A stretch of DNA of 64,000 nt, taken from the NCBI RefSeq assembly GCF_028890485.2, contig NZ_JARCHV010000001.1, positions 1,461,698 to 1,525,697 on the forward strand, written 5' to 3'. The stretch comes from Planococcus sp. SK3692 (lineage in GTDB: Bacteria > Bacillota > Bacilli > Bacillales_A > Planococcaceae). The position numbers and the translations under genes are program-made. The notes beneath the pieces are model-generated. The model was not told the DNA's origin. It saw only the letters and a program-made list of their open reading frames with translations, and did no database searches. Positions 51,795-60,561 of this stretch are shown here, piece after piece (position 1 is the stretch's first letter; each line of letters opens with the position of its first letter).

Positions 51795-52703
51795 ATGGGA
51801 ATCACAAGGAGTTTTTTTATCGCATTATCCAATAATCGGCTATTGAACAGCGGAGCTAAAAAATGGGGCTTTCAGCTGGGCGCTGCAAAAGTTGTTGCGG
51901 GCACCGATATTCCGAATATGATGGCGTCCGTTCGCGAATTGAACAAAGACGGGATTTCTGCCACGATTGACCGGCTCGGGGAATTCGTCACCAGCCGCGA
52001 AGAAGCCACACAAGCGAAAAATGAAATCATCCAGACGGCTGAAGCCATCACAGAAGCAGGCGTAGATGCCCATTTATCCGTCAAATTAACGCAGATTGGG
52101 CTCGATATTGATGACCAATTTTGCTTGGAAAACATTCGGGAAATTGCTTCCGAAGCACAACAGCGTGGGATTTATGTCAACTTGGACATGGAAAATTATG
52201 AGCATCTCCAACCGACTCTCGATATATTGCATACTTTAAAAGAAGAATTCGATGGCGTCGGGACCGTCATCCAAGCTTATCTTTTCCGTTCGGAACAAGA
52301 TTTGGATGCACTTCAAAATGTCAGGCTGCGGCTAGTGAAAGGAGCCTATCAGGAAAGCGAACAAATGGCATATCAATCCGCAGAGGAAGTGGATGCTAAT
52401 TTCCTCAAGCTCATTAAGCTGAGGCTCGACCAGCCGGTGTTTACGTCCATCGCTACGCATGACCATCGTATTATCAACGCGGCGATTGAATACGCAAAAG
52501 AACAAGGTATTCCAACAGACCGTTTTGAATTCCAAATGCTCTACGGCTTCCGTACAGAGTTGTTGAAGGAGCTGTCCGAGCAATACCAGGTGACTTCTTA
52601 CGTCCCGTTTGGCAAAGACTGGTACGGCTACTTTATGAGGCGGCTTGCCGAACGTCCGCAGAACATTCAATTGGTGTTAAAAGGCGCCATCTCTAAATCT
52701 TGA
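51795..52703 (+). CDS. proline dehydrogenase, copy 1
   Basis: A 302-residue monofunctional proline dehydrogenase (FAD, proline to pyrroline-5-carboxylate). ATIDRLGEFV near residue 57, VDAHLSVKLTQIGLDID near 90, NLDMENYEHLQPTLDIL near 130, LRLVKGAYQES near 175, IATHDHRIINAA near 215 and FGKDWYGYFMRRLAERPQN at the end are the catalytic and FAD-binding segments of the barrel. GGAGGGCTAGTA precedes ATG 51795. No pyrroline-5-carboxylate dehydrogenase gene is nearby. A paralogue is encoded at 58857-59828. Confidence 0.93.
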   Translation: MGITRSFFIALSNNRLLNSGAKKWGFQLGAAKVVAGTDIPNMMASVRELNKDGISATIDRLGEFVTSREEATQAKNEIIQTAEAITEAGVDAHLSVKLTQIGLDIDDQFCLENIREIASEAQQRGIYVNLDMENYEHLQPTLDILHTLKEEFDGVGTVIQAYLFRSEQDLDALQNVRLRLVKGAYQESEQMAYQSAEEVDANFLKLIKLRLDQPVFTSIATHDHRIINAAIEYAKEQGIPTDRFEFQMLYGFRTELLKELSEQYQVTSYVPFGKDWYGYFMRRLAERPQNIQLVLKGAISKS

Positions 52704-52707
52704 TGAC

Positions 52708-52749
52708 ATCAAAAAGCAGCTCGGATTTTTAATCCAGGCTGCTTTTTTT
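52708..52749. terminator. bidirectional terminator
   Basis: AGCAGC and GGATT pair with AATCC and GCTGCT in a bulged stem flanked by A5 and T7, between convergent genes. Confidence 0.85.
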
Positions 52750-52750
52750 G

Positions 52751-53689
52751 CTATTCAAGCGGTCGCGCATAGACTGGCGGCAGTTCCGCCAATAAGCGTT
52801 TTCTGTATTGCTCATATTGCTTCGGCAATTTCAATTCCTCACCGAGCGCGTCTGGGCTTTCGTCAATCTTGAAGCCTGGCGGGTCGGTCGCGATTTCAAA
52901 TAGCAAATCGCCATATTCCCGGAAATAGATCGATCGGAAATAATTGCGGTCCTGGACAGGCGTTACGCCGAGCCCATAGGCTTCGACCCGATTTTTCCAT
53001 TCCAGTTGATCGACGTCATCATCTGCTCGGAATGCGATATGATGGACGGTGCCAACGCCCATTTGGCCCGTTCCGACACGAGTCTGTTTGATGTCCAATA
53101 TGTTTCCAAGCTCGCCGCCCGAGACAAAACGTACATAATCGCCTTGCTCTTCTTTGCGCACGAAGCCGATCACTTCTTCCAATAACTCGGCAGTTTTGGC
53201 CGCATTAGCGGTATACAATACAGCCCCGGCAAAACCTTTAATGGCATTGTCTTGCGTAATGCGGCCTCCGGTCCATCCGCTCGCTTCGCCCCTCCCTCGC
53301 TCTACCAGTTCCAGCTGAAGGCCATGGGGATCTTTAAACTTCAGATACAATTCGCCAAATCGCTGATGCTCTTCAAACGAAACATCGTAGCTTTCCAGCC
53401 GGCTGCGCCAAAATGCAAAAGCACCTTCAGGTACGGCAAAAGCAGTAACGCCCACTTGGCCGTCTCCCACTTTCCCTTGATAAGCTTTGCCCCACGGGAA
53501 GAAGGTCATGATGGTGCCGGGCGACCCTTGATCATTTCCGAAATATAAATGGTACGTGCCCGGATCATCGAAATTCACCGTTTTCTTGACAAGGCGCATG
53601 CCGAGCACCCCTGCGTAAAAATCGGCGTTTTCCTGCGCTTCCCCGACAATCGCTGTAATGTGATGAATTCCTTTCGTTCTTTCACCCAT
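52751..53689 (-). CDS. ring-cleaving dioxygenase (VOC family, MhqO/MhqA-like)
   Basis: A 312-residue two-domain vicinal-oxygen-chelate protein of the MhqO/YkcA group. The first domain opens KGIHHITAIVGEAQENADFYAGVLGMRLVKKTVNFDDPG, containing the first metal His, with YHLYFGNDQGSPGTIMTFFPW. The second has GVGTVHHIAFRADDDVDQ near 205 and YFREYGDLLFEIATDPPGF near 255, with the other His and the Glu ligand. Relatives are induced by quinones in Bacillus and cleave hydroquinone-like rings. It is a single gene; no MarR-type regulator gene is beside it. Confidence 0.93.
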   Translation of the reverse strand: MGERTKGIHHITAIVGEAQENADFYAGVLGMRLVKKTVNFDDPGTYHLYFGNDQGSPGTIMTFFPWGKAYQGKVGDGQVGVTAFAVPEGAFAFWRSRLESYDVSFEEHQRFGELYLKFKDPHGLQLELVERGRGEASGWTGGRITQDNAIKGFAGAVLYTANAAKTAELLEEVIGFVRKEEQGDYVRFVSGGELGNILDIKQTRVGTGQMGVGTVHHIAFRADDDVDQLEWKNRVEAYGLGVTPVQDRNYFRSIYFREYGDLLFEIATDPPGFKIDESPDALGEELKLPKQYEQYRKRLLAELPPVYARPLE

Positions 53690-53754
53690 TTATGCTCACT
53701 CCCTCTTTTTCGACATAACCATCATATCATGGCAAGCCTTGGTGCATATTATCT

Positions 53755-54492
53755 TCAATCCGTCTGCTCTTCCTTTGGTTCATGGCGCTGCTTGATCGTT
53801 AGTTCTTTCGCTTTTTCCAATTCTTCTTTTTGTCTCTCTTTGCTTTCTTCAATATCCTCTTTCTTGCGACGCTCTTTTTCCTGCTGTTCAGGTGAATAGT
53901 CTTCGTCATCTTCGATAATCTCTTTTTGATTTTCCTTCATTTCTTCTACTTTTTCCATTTCCTCTTCATATTGCTCTTCGACTTCAGTTGTCGATGGCAA
54001 GAACGGCTCATCGTTAAAATCGGTGCGTTTTCCGTAGCGCAGCATTTCATAGATGATCATGCCGTTGTTTGGCATGCCGTTCGCCGTCTTCATCGGCACT
54101 GCGTCAAACAGCACAAAATAGAAACCGTAGAACACAAAGCGGTTCCAGAAAGTCTCATATTGATCCAACACCCCGTTGGCAACAAGGGCGTTGATCACGA
54201 ATGCCACAATCACATTCGCTAAAATTGGCCCGGCATACAACATGATATATGCGAATTTGCTTTGCCTTCTCAAATCATCATAGGCAAACCAACTATATAA
54301 GTGATAATATTTTCTCACGTCAAACATGCCGATCTTGAAGACTCGGGGACCTGAGCCGATTGTTAAACGCGGATTCTTTGCGCCAAGCAAGGCACTGACG
54401 ACCAGATAACCTGCTTCTCGGATAAAGACAACGACCGGTAATATGATAAATGCAGATATGACCAGTGCTATCAAATCGCTCAACCCGAACAT
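53755..54492 (-). CDS. degenerate site-2-protease-like membrane protein with charged tail
   Basis: A 245-residue protein. Three hydrophobic segments (about 5-25, 83-105, 114-133) are arranged as in M50/site-2 proteases. Where the family has HExxH, this has REAGY (Arg25, Glu26, Tyr29), and where it has an NPDG-type motif, it has NGMPNNG near 138-144, so the three metal ligands are lost. A GSGPRVFKIGMFDVRKYYHLYSWFA beta region lies between, as in family members. Residues 161-245 form a highly charged Glu/Lys coiled-coil tail. GGAGAGG precedes the ATG. A scaffolding or pseudo-protease role is inferred. Confidence 0.75.
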   Translation of the reverse strand: MFGLSDLIALVISAFIILPVVVFIREAGYLVVSALLGAKNPRLTIGSGPRVFKIGMFDVRKYYHLYSWFAYDDLRRQSKFAYIMLYAGPILANVIVAFVINALVANGVLDQYETFWNRFVFYGFYFVLFDAVPMKTANGMPNNGMIIYEMLRYGKRTDFNDEPFLPSTTEVEEQYEEEMEKVEEMKENQKEIIEDDEDYSPEQQEKERRKKEDIEESKERQKEELEKAKELTIKQRHEPKEEQTD

Positions 54493-54695
54493 GAAAACCT
54501 CTCCTTCAACTCTTAAAATGACCCATCGGCCTCTCCTCTAAATACCCGCTTTGGGCGGCGCCGAACCTTTAAAACCTTACAGTTCCGTTTCAATTTCATG
54601 ACAGTAAATCTTTTGAGGAGCAGGTTGGCACGTGATAGGATGACAATAAGCTTAATTGAAATTTCGGTGTATTTGCCGTGTAGAGGATGGAACTC

Positions 54696-55688
54696 ATGAA
54701 GCATAAACAATCCATTTCAAAAAAAATACTCGCACTTGTCGCAGCGGTGTTCTTAGCTTCCGCCGGATTCGTGCTGGCCAGCCATTTAACGGAAGAGCCA
54801 ACAGCCGCTCCGATTATCGGCTCAGCGATTTACAGCCCACCTCCGAATTTTGCGGAAGTTGCTTCCCATGTCGAGGTCATCAAAGACATCCGCTACCATG
54901 CGTCCGATAATGCCTTTATGGACCTCTACTATCCAGCAGATGCTACTGGACCCTTACCGGTTATTTTATGGGTCCACGGCGGCGGCTTTATCGGCGGCTC
55001 CAAAGACAGCCGCCAGGATTATGGGATGACGCTGGCGAATGCCGGCTTCCTGGTTGCCAATATCGACTATGCACTTGCACCCGGCCAATTGTATCCGGGC
55101 CCTGTCATTCAGGCGAATGAGGCCTTGAAGTTTTTGAGCGGATCTGCCGCGCAATATGGCGGTGATATGGAGAGGGTTTTTGTCGGCGGTGATTCTGCTG
55201 GCGCCCAGATTTCCAGCCAAGTGGCCGCCCTGCAGACCAACCCGGATCTCGCTGAAACGATGGGCTTATCGCCAGCTGTTTCCTCGGAACAATTGCGCGG
55301 CGCAATATTGTTTTGCGGATTATACGATATGGCCACTGTTCGCGAATCCGGCTTCCCAAATATTGATTTCTTCTTGAACGCCTATACGGGCGCCGAAAGT
55401 TTTGAGACCTTCGGCAACATCCACGAAATGTCGACCATCCAGCATGTAACGCCTGCTTATCCGGACGTCTTTATTTCAGCCGGCGACGGCGACCCTCTTG
55501 AGCCGCAATCAGTCGCACTCGCCAATAACCTGCGCCTCAAAGGAGTTGATGTCACCGACGTCTTCTTCCGCGGCACCGACAAGAACTTAAAGCATGAATA
55601 TCAATACGCCTTGGACACGAACGACGGCCAAGAAACCCTCCAGAAAACATTGGATTTCCTGATCGAAAAAAGCCAAGTGCAAAAATAA
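54696..55688 (+). CDS. exported alpha/beta-hydrolase (HSL/GDXG esterase family)
   Basis: A 330-residue esterase with an N-terminal signal or anchor (KKILALVAAVFLASAGFVLA). The oxyanion motif HGGGFIGG lies near residue 95 and the nucleophile elbow GGDSAGAQ near 167, which places it in the HSL/GDXG branch. SAGDGDPLEPQ supplies the Asp and LKHEYQY the His. It probably hydrolyses short-chain esters outside the cytoplasm. GAGG nine bases upstream supports ATG 54696 over 54687. It is divergent from the pseudo-protease gene and single. Confidence 0.9.
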   Translation: MKHKQSISKKILALVAAVFLASAGFVLASHLTEEPTAAPIIGSAIYSPPPNFAEVASHVEVIKDIRYHASDNAFMDLYYPADATGPLPVILWVHGGGFIGGSKDSRQDYGMTLANAGFLVANIDYALAPGQLYPGPVIQANEALKFLSGSAAQYGGDMERVFVGGDSAGAQISSQVAALQTNPDLAETMGLSPAVSSEQLRGAILFCGLYDMATVRESGFPNIDFFLNAYTGAESFETFGNIHEMSTIQHVTPAYPDVFISAGDGDPLEPQSVALANNLRLKGVDVTDVFFRGTDKNLKHEYQYALDTNDGQETLQKTLDFLIEKSQVQK

Positions 55689-55729
55689 AAGCTGTCCTCT
55701 CGCGTTATGCGAAGGGACAGCTTTTTTTC
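55687..55729. terminator. bidirectional terminator
   Basis: AGCTGTCC-TCGC pairs with GCGA-GGACAGCT; A- and T-runs flank it, between the esterase gene and pbuX. Confidence 0.88.
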
Positions 55730-55732
55730 TAT

Positions 55733-57054
55733 TCATCCATGCGGAGTGACCGCTTGATTGGACTGCATCGCTTGTGCCTCGCGCTTTCGTTTACGGGACG
55801 GCAGCATATGAAAGACGATGTTCAAACCGATCGCCGTCAAGCTTCCGGCAACGATGCCGTTGCTCGTCAAGATTTGGACGCCCGACGGAAGCAGCGCGAA
55901 CAATTCCGGAACGACCGTCACGCCGAGCCCGATGCCGACAGAACAAGCGACGATCATGGAGTTTTCCTGAGACTCTGAAATGACGCCGCTGAGCATTTTG
56001 ATGCCTTGTGCGATGACCATGCCGAACATCGCGATCATCGCTCCGCCAAGCACCGGCGTCGGGATGATCGTCGTCATGGCACCGATTTTCGGAACGAATC
56101 CAAGTACGATTAACATGATCGCCGCGATGAAGATGATCTTGCGCGACTTGACGCCGGACATTTGGATCAGCCCAACGTTTTGCGAGTAGGCCGTGTACGG
56201 GAAGGCATTGAAGATCCCGCCAAGAAAAATTGCCAAGCCTTCAGAACGATAGCCTTTCGCCAAATCTTTTTCGTTGATTTCCTTTTTCGTGATATCGCTG
56301 AGCGCGAAATAAACCCCAGTCGATTCGACGAGCGACACAAGCGCCACCAAAATCATGGTGAGGATCGCGGACCATTCGAATGTCGGCATCCCGAAGTAAA
56401 AAGGCTGCACCATATGGAAATAGGATGCTTCTGCGATTGGCGTGAAATCGACTTTGCCCATAAATCCGGCAACAACCGTTCCGGCAATCAAACCTAGAAG
56501 AATCGACACGGCACGCATAAATCCACGAGAGAATTTGTAAAGGAAAATGATAAAGCCCAGCGTCCCGAAAGCTAGAGCGATATTGGACAACGAACCGAAA
56601 TCCGCAGCGCCTTGTCCGCCGCCCATATTATTGATGGCGACTGGAATGAGCGTGATGCCGATGATGGTCACGACAGAGCCTGTGACGACCGGCGGGAAAA
56701 AGCGCACAAGGCTGCCAAAAAAGCCGGAAACGACAATGACGAAAAGGCCCGATACAAGAATCGATCCATAAATCGCGGAAATGCCATATTGGCCGCCGAT
56801 GGCAATCATCGGACCGACCGCCGTAAAGGTACATCCCAATACGACCGGCAAGCCGATGCCGAAATAGCGGGAATTGAATACTTGCAGCAATGTCGCAACA
56901 CCGCACAATAAAATATCGATTGATACGAGATAGGTCAATTGTTCAGACGTCAATCCAAGCGCTGCCCCGACGATCAAAGGAACGAGAATCGCCCCAGCAT
57001 ACATCGCCAAGACGTGTTGAAGTCCGAGTGCTGCTTCCCCGAAAGCTTTTTTCA

Positions 57055-57055
<1 letters not shown>
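55733..57055 (-). CDS. pbuX: xanthine permease
   Basis: A 440-residue NCS2 permease. ALGLQHVLAMYAGAILVPLIVGAALGL opens the protein, GIGLPVVLGCTFTAVGPMI follows near 72 (conserved substrate segment), and AIFLGGIFNAFPYTAYSQNVGLIQMSGVKSR near 280 contains the NCS2 motif. The ATG at 57055 overlaps the last base of the xpt stop (TGATG) with GGAGG ten bases before it, so translation is coupled. Together with xpt and the guanine riboswitch it forms the purine salvage operon known from B. subtilis. A frame extending to 57103 would overlap xpt without a ribosome site. Confidence 0.95.
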
Positions 57056-57732
<677 letters not shown>

Positions 57733-57747
57733 CCCGAAAGGAAACGC

Positions 57748-57783
57748 AAAAGGAAGCCGCCTGTCGAAATAGGCGGTTTCTTT
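57748..57783 (-). terminator. second terminator-like hairpin in the xpt leader
   Basis: GAAACCGCCT pairs with AGGCGGCTTC (one mismatch) and CTTTT follows on the minus strand, between the aptamer and the main terminator. Confidence 0.55.
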
Positions 57784-57794
57784 TCGTTCCATTG

Positions 57795-57868
57795 CTTCTC
57801 ATAGTCAGTCCGTTTACGGCGGACCGGTAGAAACTTGCGGGCCATATTCCCGCTATTATATGAGTGAA
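57795..57868 (-). ncRNA. guanine-type purine riboswitch (xpt-pbuX)
   Basis: On the minus strand CTCATATAATAGCGGG opens the aptamer, the second segment reads AATATGGCCCGCAAGTTTCTACC, and CCGTAAACGGACTGACTATGAG closes it; pieces match the B. subtilis xpt aptamer closely. The conserved P2/P3 loops and three-way junction (TATAAT, GTTTCTACC, GACTATG) are all present. The C in GACTATG at the position that pairs with ligand predicts guanine/hypoxanthine binding rather than adenine. Ligand binding should favour the downstream terminator and turn xpt-pbuX off. Confidence 0.95.
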
Positions 57869-57887
57869 TATTCTTTTGAATGGACTT

Positions 57888-57915
57888 ATTATAGCATGTC
57901 CAAATGGCCTTTCAA
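57888..57915 (-). promoter_or_regulatory. promoter of the xpt riboswitch leader
   Basis: Minus-strand TTGAAA (57910-57915), 16 bases, TATAAT (57888-57893), about 20 bases before the aptamer. Confidence 0.7.
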
Positions 57916-58033
57916 GAGCCGCATTAATTAAAAAACTATTCAGAATCCGCAAAGCATCAGTGAAGTTCGATCAAACCAAGTTTACTATAATAGTTTAAAT
58001 TAAAAGTTGATGATACCTAAAGAGATTGGTGAA
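57916..58033. other. intergenic, nothing recognised
   Basis: AT-rich sequence between the xpt promoter and the repeat, without open frames, hairpins or known motifs that I can support. Confidence 0.4.
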
Positions 58034-58215
58034 ATCACTCCAGGCGGACGCTTTCGGGCCCACAGGATGTGGGTCATGCAGCTGGCGAGACAGGACGTCG
58101 CGACGCCAGCTGCCAGGGCATGGCTTCAGCCGCCCCTTGTTCGCTAAGGGCTGAGTTCAAAATTCAGCTGCTCCCACATCTGCGAGGCAGATGCGTCGCA
58201 AATGAACAAGCTCAA
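58034..58215 (-). repeat. structured dispersed repeat, copy 2
   Basis: A GC-rich island in AT-rich DNA. Its left part, read on the minus strand, matches the right half of copy 1 (7574-7655). Hairpin A pairs CAGCTGGCG with CGCCAGCTG (58104-58112 and 58078-58086), and hairpin B pairs CCCACA with TGTGGG (58058-58073) around TCC. The remaining part has further hairpins (CATCTGC/GCAGATG at about 58176-58193; CCCTT/AAGGG near 58133-58150) and differs from copy 1. No coding frame is believable. Confidence 0.7.
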
Positions 58216-58389
58216 GTGCCTTTCGCTTATTCATTAGTCGCCGCCTTCCACTCTTTCATCAAGTAGACAAACAATAAAATAGGGAGTTTTTTAACTTTAC
58301 CTGCTAATGAACGAATAGGGTTTGATTTGATGATTTCCGTTATTTTTTGAAATATCGTTACCTATAGGTAATGATTTAACTTATATAGT
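58216..58389. other. AT-rich intergenic with a perfect palindrome
   Basis: No gene. The palindrome TTACCTATAGGTAA (58358-58371) lies just past the 3' end of the thioesterase gene. It is not followed by a T-run and has no obvious target promoter. Confidence 0.4.
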
Positions 58390-58794
58390 TTAGTGTTCGT
58401 TTGCCTCACGCAGATGCTTGTTCAGTTCAGCACGGATCTGGTCTGGAATCGGCTCACTGTGCTGCTTTGCCAAATTGAAGTTGACATAGACGGCACGGTT
58501 TTTGGCACATAGGCGGCCTTCCTGATACAGCTCTTCGTACAACTCGAGGCTGCTGTTACCGATGCGTTCGACCCAGGTATGGACTTCGGCGTCTTTTCCG
58601 AAATACACTTGCCCGGTGAATTCGAGTGTTGTTTTGACGATGACCATTTTCCAGTTGGCGAAATCGTGGTCTGGCGTGAACAATTCAAAGAGCGGGTTGC
58701 GCCCCGCTTCGAACCACACCGGCAAAGTTGTGTTATTGATATGCCCAACCGCATCCGTTTCGGATACGCGCGGCGTAATCGTCGTTTTGTACAT
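58390..58794 (-). CDS. acyl-CoA thioesterase (4HBT hotdog family)
   Basis: A 134-residue single-hotdog thioesterase. It begins MYKTTITPRVSETDAVGHINNTTLPVWFEAGRNPLF, where the Asp in ETDAVGHINN is the 4HBT catalytic residue. TLEFTGQVYFGKDAEVHTWVERIGNSSLELYEEL and RAVYVNFNL follow as in YbgC/FcbC-like enzymes. It hydrolyses acyl-CoAs of unknown chain length. AAGGAG seven bases before ATG 58794 marks the start. It follows the second proline dehydrogenase gene in the same direction with a terminator between, so it is a separate unit. Confidence 0.88.
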   Translation of the reverse strand: MYKTTITPRVSETDAVGHINNTTLPVWFEAGRNPLFELFTPDHDFANWKMVIVKTTLEFTGQVYFGKDAEVHTWVERIGNSSLELYEELYQEGRLCAKNRAVYVNFNLAKQHSEPIPDQIRAELNKHLREANEH

Positions 58795-58823
58795 GCTGCC
58801 ACTCCTTAAGTTGTCCGGAATTA

Positions 58824-58857
58824 GAAAAAGGCGCCTCAATGAGAGACGCCTTTTACT
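58824..58857 (-). terminator. intrinsic terminator of proline dehydrogenase copy 2
   Basis: AAAAGGCG pairs with CGCCTTTT, the inner CTC with GAG, and a minus-strand T-run follows the stop. Confidence 0.82.
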
Positions 58858-59828
58858 TACTTGCGTTTTTTGGTTGCGCGGCCGAGAACAAATGCTCCAG
58901 CTAGCGCTCCGATGGCGATATTGTTCTTTTTCGTGAACACTTGTTTGAATACAAGGTTCAAGTTTTGCGGGCGCTCTGCTAGACGGCGCATGAAATACGC
59001 GTACCAGTCATCGCCGAATGGCACGTATGTGCAGAAATTATAGCCTTTATTCGCAAGCTCGCGCTGCAATTCTTTGCGGAATCCGTAAAGCATCTGGAAT
59101 TCAAATTTATCGTATGAAATATCATGTTCCTTGATGAAGGCTTCAACATGATTGATGATGTTATGGTCATGTGTCGCGATTGACGTGAATTTGCCGTTTA
59201 GCAAATGGTACTCGATCAGCTTGATGAAGTTTTCATCGATTTCTTCGCGTGTTTGGTATGCGACGTCCGCCGGCTCTTTATAAGCGCCTTTGACGATGCG
59301 CAAACGCAAGTCTTTGTGTTCCTGCAAATCGTCCATGGCACGGAAGAAATACGCCTGGATAACCGTTCCGATATTATCATAGTCTTTCGAAAGCGCATTC
59401 AAAAGATCGTATGAAGGTTGGACATGTCCGAAATCTTCCATGTCGATGTTGATGTGCATTTGATATTTATGGGCGAGTGCGACAATTTCTTTCAAGTTTT
59501 CCAGGCAAAAATCATAATCGATATCCAAGCCGAGCTGTGTCGGTTTCAAGGAAATATGGGCATCTACCTTATTCTTATGGATCGCTTCGATCATATCCAT
59601 GATGTTCTTTTTCGCTTCGAGTGCTGCTTCCTTTTCGAACACGAATTCACCCAGATTGTCGACCGTCGCGCTGATTCCCTGCGCATTCAAACTGTGGATA
59701 CTTTTAATGGTCTCTTCGATATTGGTCCCTGCCACTACGGTTTGGGCTCCCAATTTCAAGCCGTACTTTTTGGCCGCAGCCGTAAGGAGACGGTTTTGAG
59801 ACAAGCCGATAAACACATCTTTTAACAT
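58857..59828 (-). CDS. proline dehydrogenase, copy 2
   Basis: A 323-residue proline dehydrogenase, clearly paralogous to copy 1. ATVDNLGEFVFE near residue 50, VDAHISLKPTQLGLDIDYDFCLENL near 87, INIDMEDFGHVQPSYDLL near 129, LRIVKGAYKEPADVAYQ near 177, IATHDHNIINHVE near 218 and FGDDWYAYFMRRLAERPQNLNLVF near 275 align with copy 1 throughout. A C-terminal extension of about 20 residues (GALAGAFVLGRATKKRK) is weakly hydrophobic and basic and may touch the membrane. AGGAGG precedes ATG 59828. It lacks a neighbouring P5C dehydrogenase. Confidence 0.94.
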   Translation of the reverse strand: MLKDVFIGLSQNRLLTAAAKKYGLKLGAQTVVAGTNIEETIKSIHSLNAQGISATVDNLGEFVFEKEAALEAKKNIMDMIEAIHKNKVDAHISLKPTQLGLDIDYDFCLENLKEIVALAHKYQMHINIDMEDFGHVQPSYDLLNALSKDYDNIGTVIQAYFFRAMDDLQEHKDLRLRIVKGAYKEPADVAYQTREEIDENFIKLIEYHLLNGKFTSIATHDHNIINHVEAFIKEHDISYDKFEFQMLYGFRKELQRELANKGYNFCTYVPFGDDWYAYFMRRLAERPQNLNLVFKQVFTKKNNIAIGALAGAFVLGRATKKRK

Positions 59829-60045
59829 TGATTTCCCTCCTGATACCATTTCAACTGCGTTGATTTCAACAGTCCCAAAAAGGCCATGCCTCGAACGTTG
59901 TCAACTTCCTTCATTGTAGTCGTTTTCTTGCCACTATGCATCATAATTTTTTAACAGTTTGCAGTGTTTGAAATACTTTTATAAAACCAGGTCAAAAAAT
60001 GGACAAAAGTGCCGGAATCCCTGGAGGTTCCAACACTTCACGCAA

Positions 60046-60543
60046 TTATTTATTCAGCTGCCAGAATGAATAATTCAAGCCAAGTGCAAACGCTACCCAT
60101 ACGATATAAGGCACCATCAACCCAGCGGCCAGCTGGTCCACTTGATAAAACTCATACGCTGCCCAAATGATCGTACCGAGCAATGCCGCCATTTCAACGA
60201 GCGCCGTTCCCCGCAACCCCCATTTAAAGAACAAGAACGACCATAGGAAATTCAAGCCGAGCTGAAGTTCATACGGGGCCAGCACTTGCCGCTCCCGCCC
60301 GAGCGGTTTGGCCGTTTCTTGCGCGCGGTATTTGGCGACGCCCATCATTTTATAGAGCGCTGTCCAAACGACCGGGAACACCCAGCCTGGCGGCGCAAAT
60401 GAAGGATTCGTTAGCCTTTCGTATTGCTCGCGGGTGCCTCTATTGGCAAGCGCTCCGACAAGTGCCCCGCCGACAACTGGAACGAGTATGCTTGCCGCGA
60501 GGTTCTTTCCATGAATGCGGCCATTGACTGAAGCGACTTCCAT
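60046..60543 (-). CDS. tspO: TspO/MBR family protein
   Basis: A 165-residue membrane protein with five hydrophobic helices. Characteristic TspO segments are SFAPPGWVFPVVWTALYKMMGVAKYR near residue 47 (the WxPPxxxFxxVWTxLY-type motif), LNFLWSFLFFKWG near 94 and VDQLAAGLMVPYIVWVAFALGLNYSFWQLN at the end. The family binds porphyrins and cholesterol-like ligands and takes part in tetrapyrrole or stress handling. GAGGAGG precedes the ATG. It starts 18 bases after the DUF4139 gene, suggesting co-transcription. Confidence 0.9.
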   Translation of the reverse strand: MEVASVNGRIHGKNLAASILVPVVGGALVGALANRGTREQYERLTNPSFAPPGWVFPVVWTALYKMMGVAKYRAQETAKPLGRERQVLAPYELQLGLNFLWSFLFFKWGLRGTALVEMAALLGTIIWAAYEFYQVDQLAAGLMVPYIVWVAFALGLNYSFWQLNK

Positions 60544-60561
60544 GACGTTCTCCTCCTCTTG

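Noticed and set aside
58069..58266. Plus-strand open frame of 65 codons in the repeat
   Set aside because: It coincides with the hairpin-rich repeat; the translation has no protein-like features and no ribosome site.
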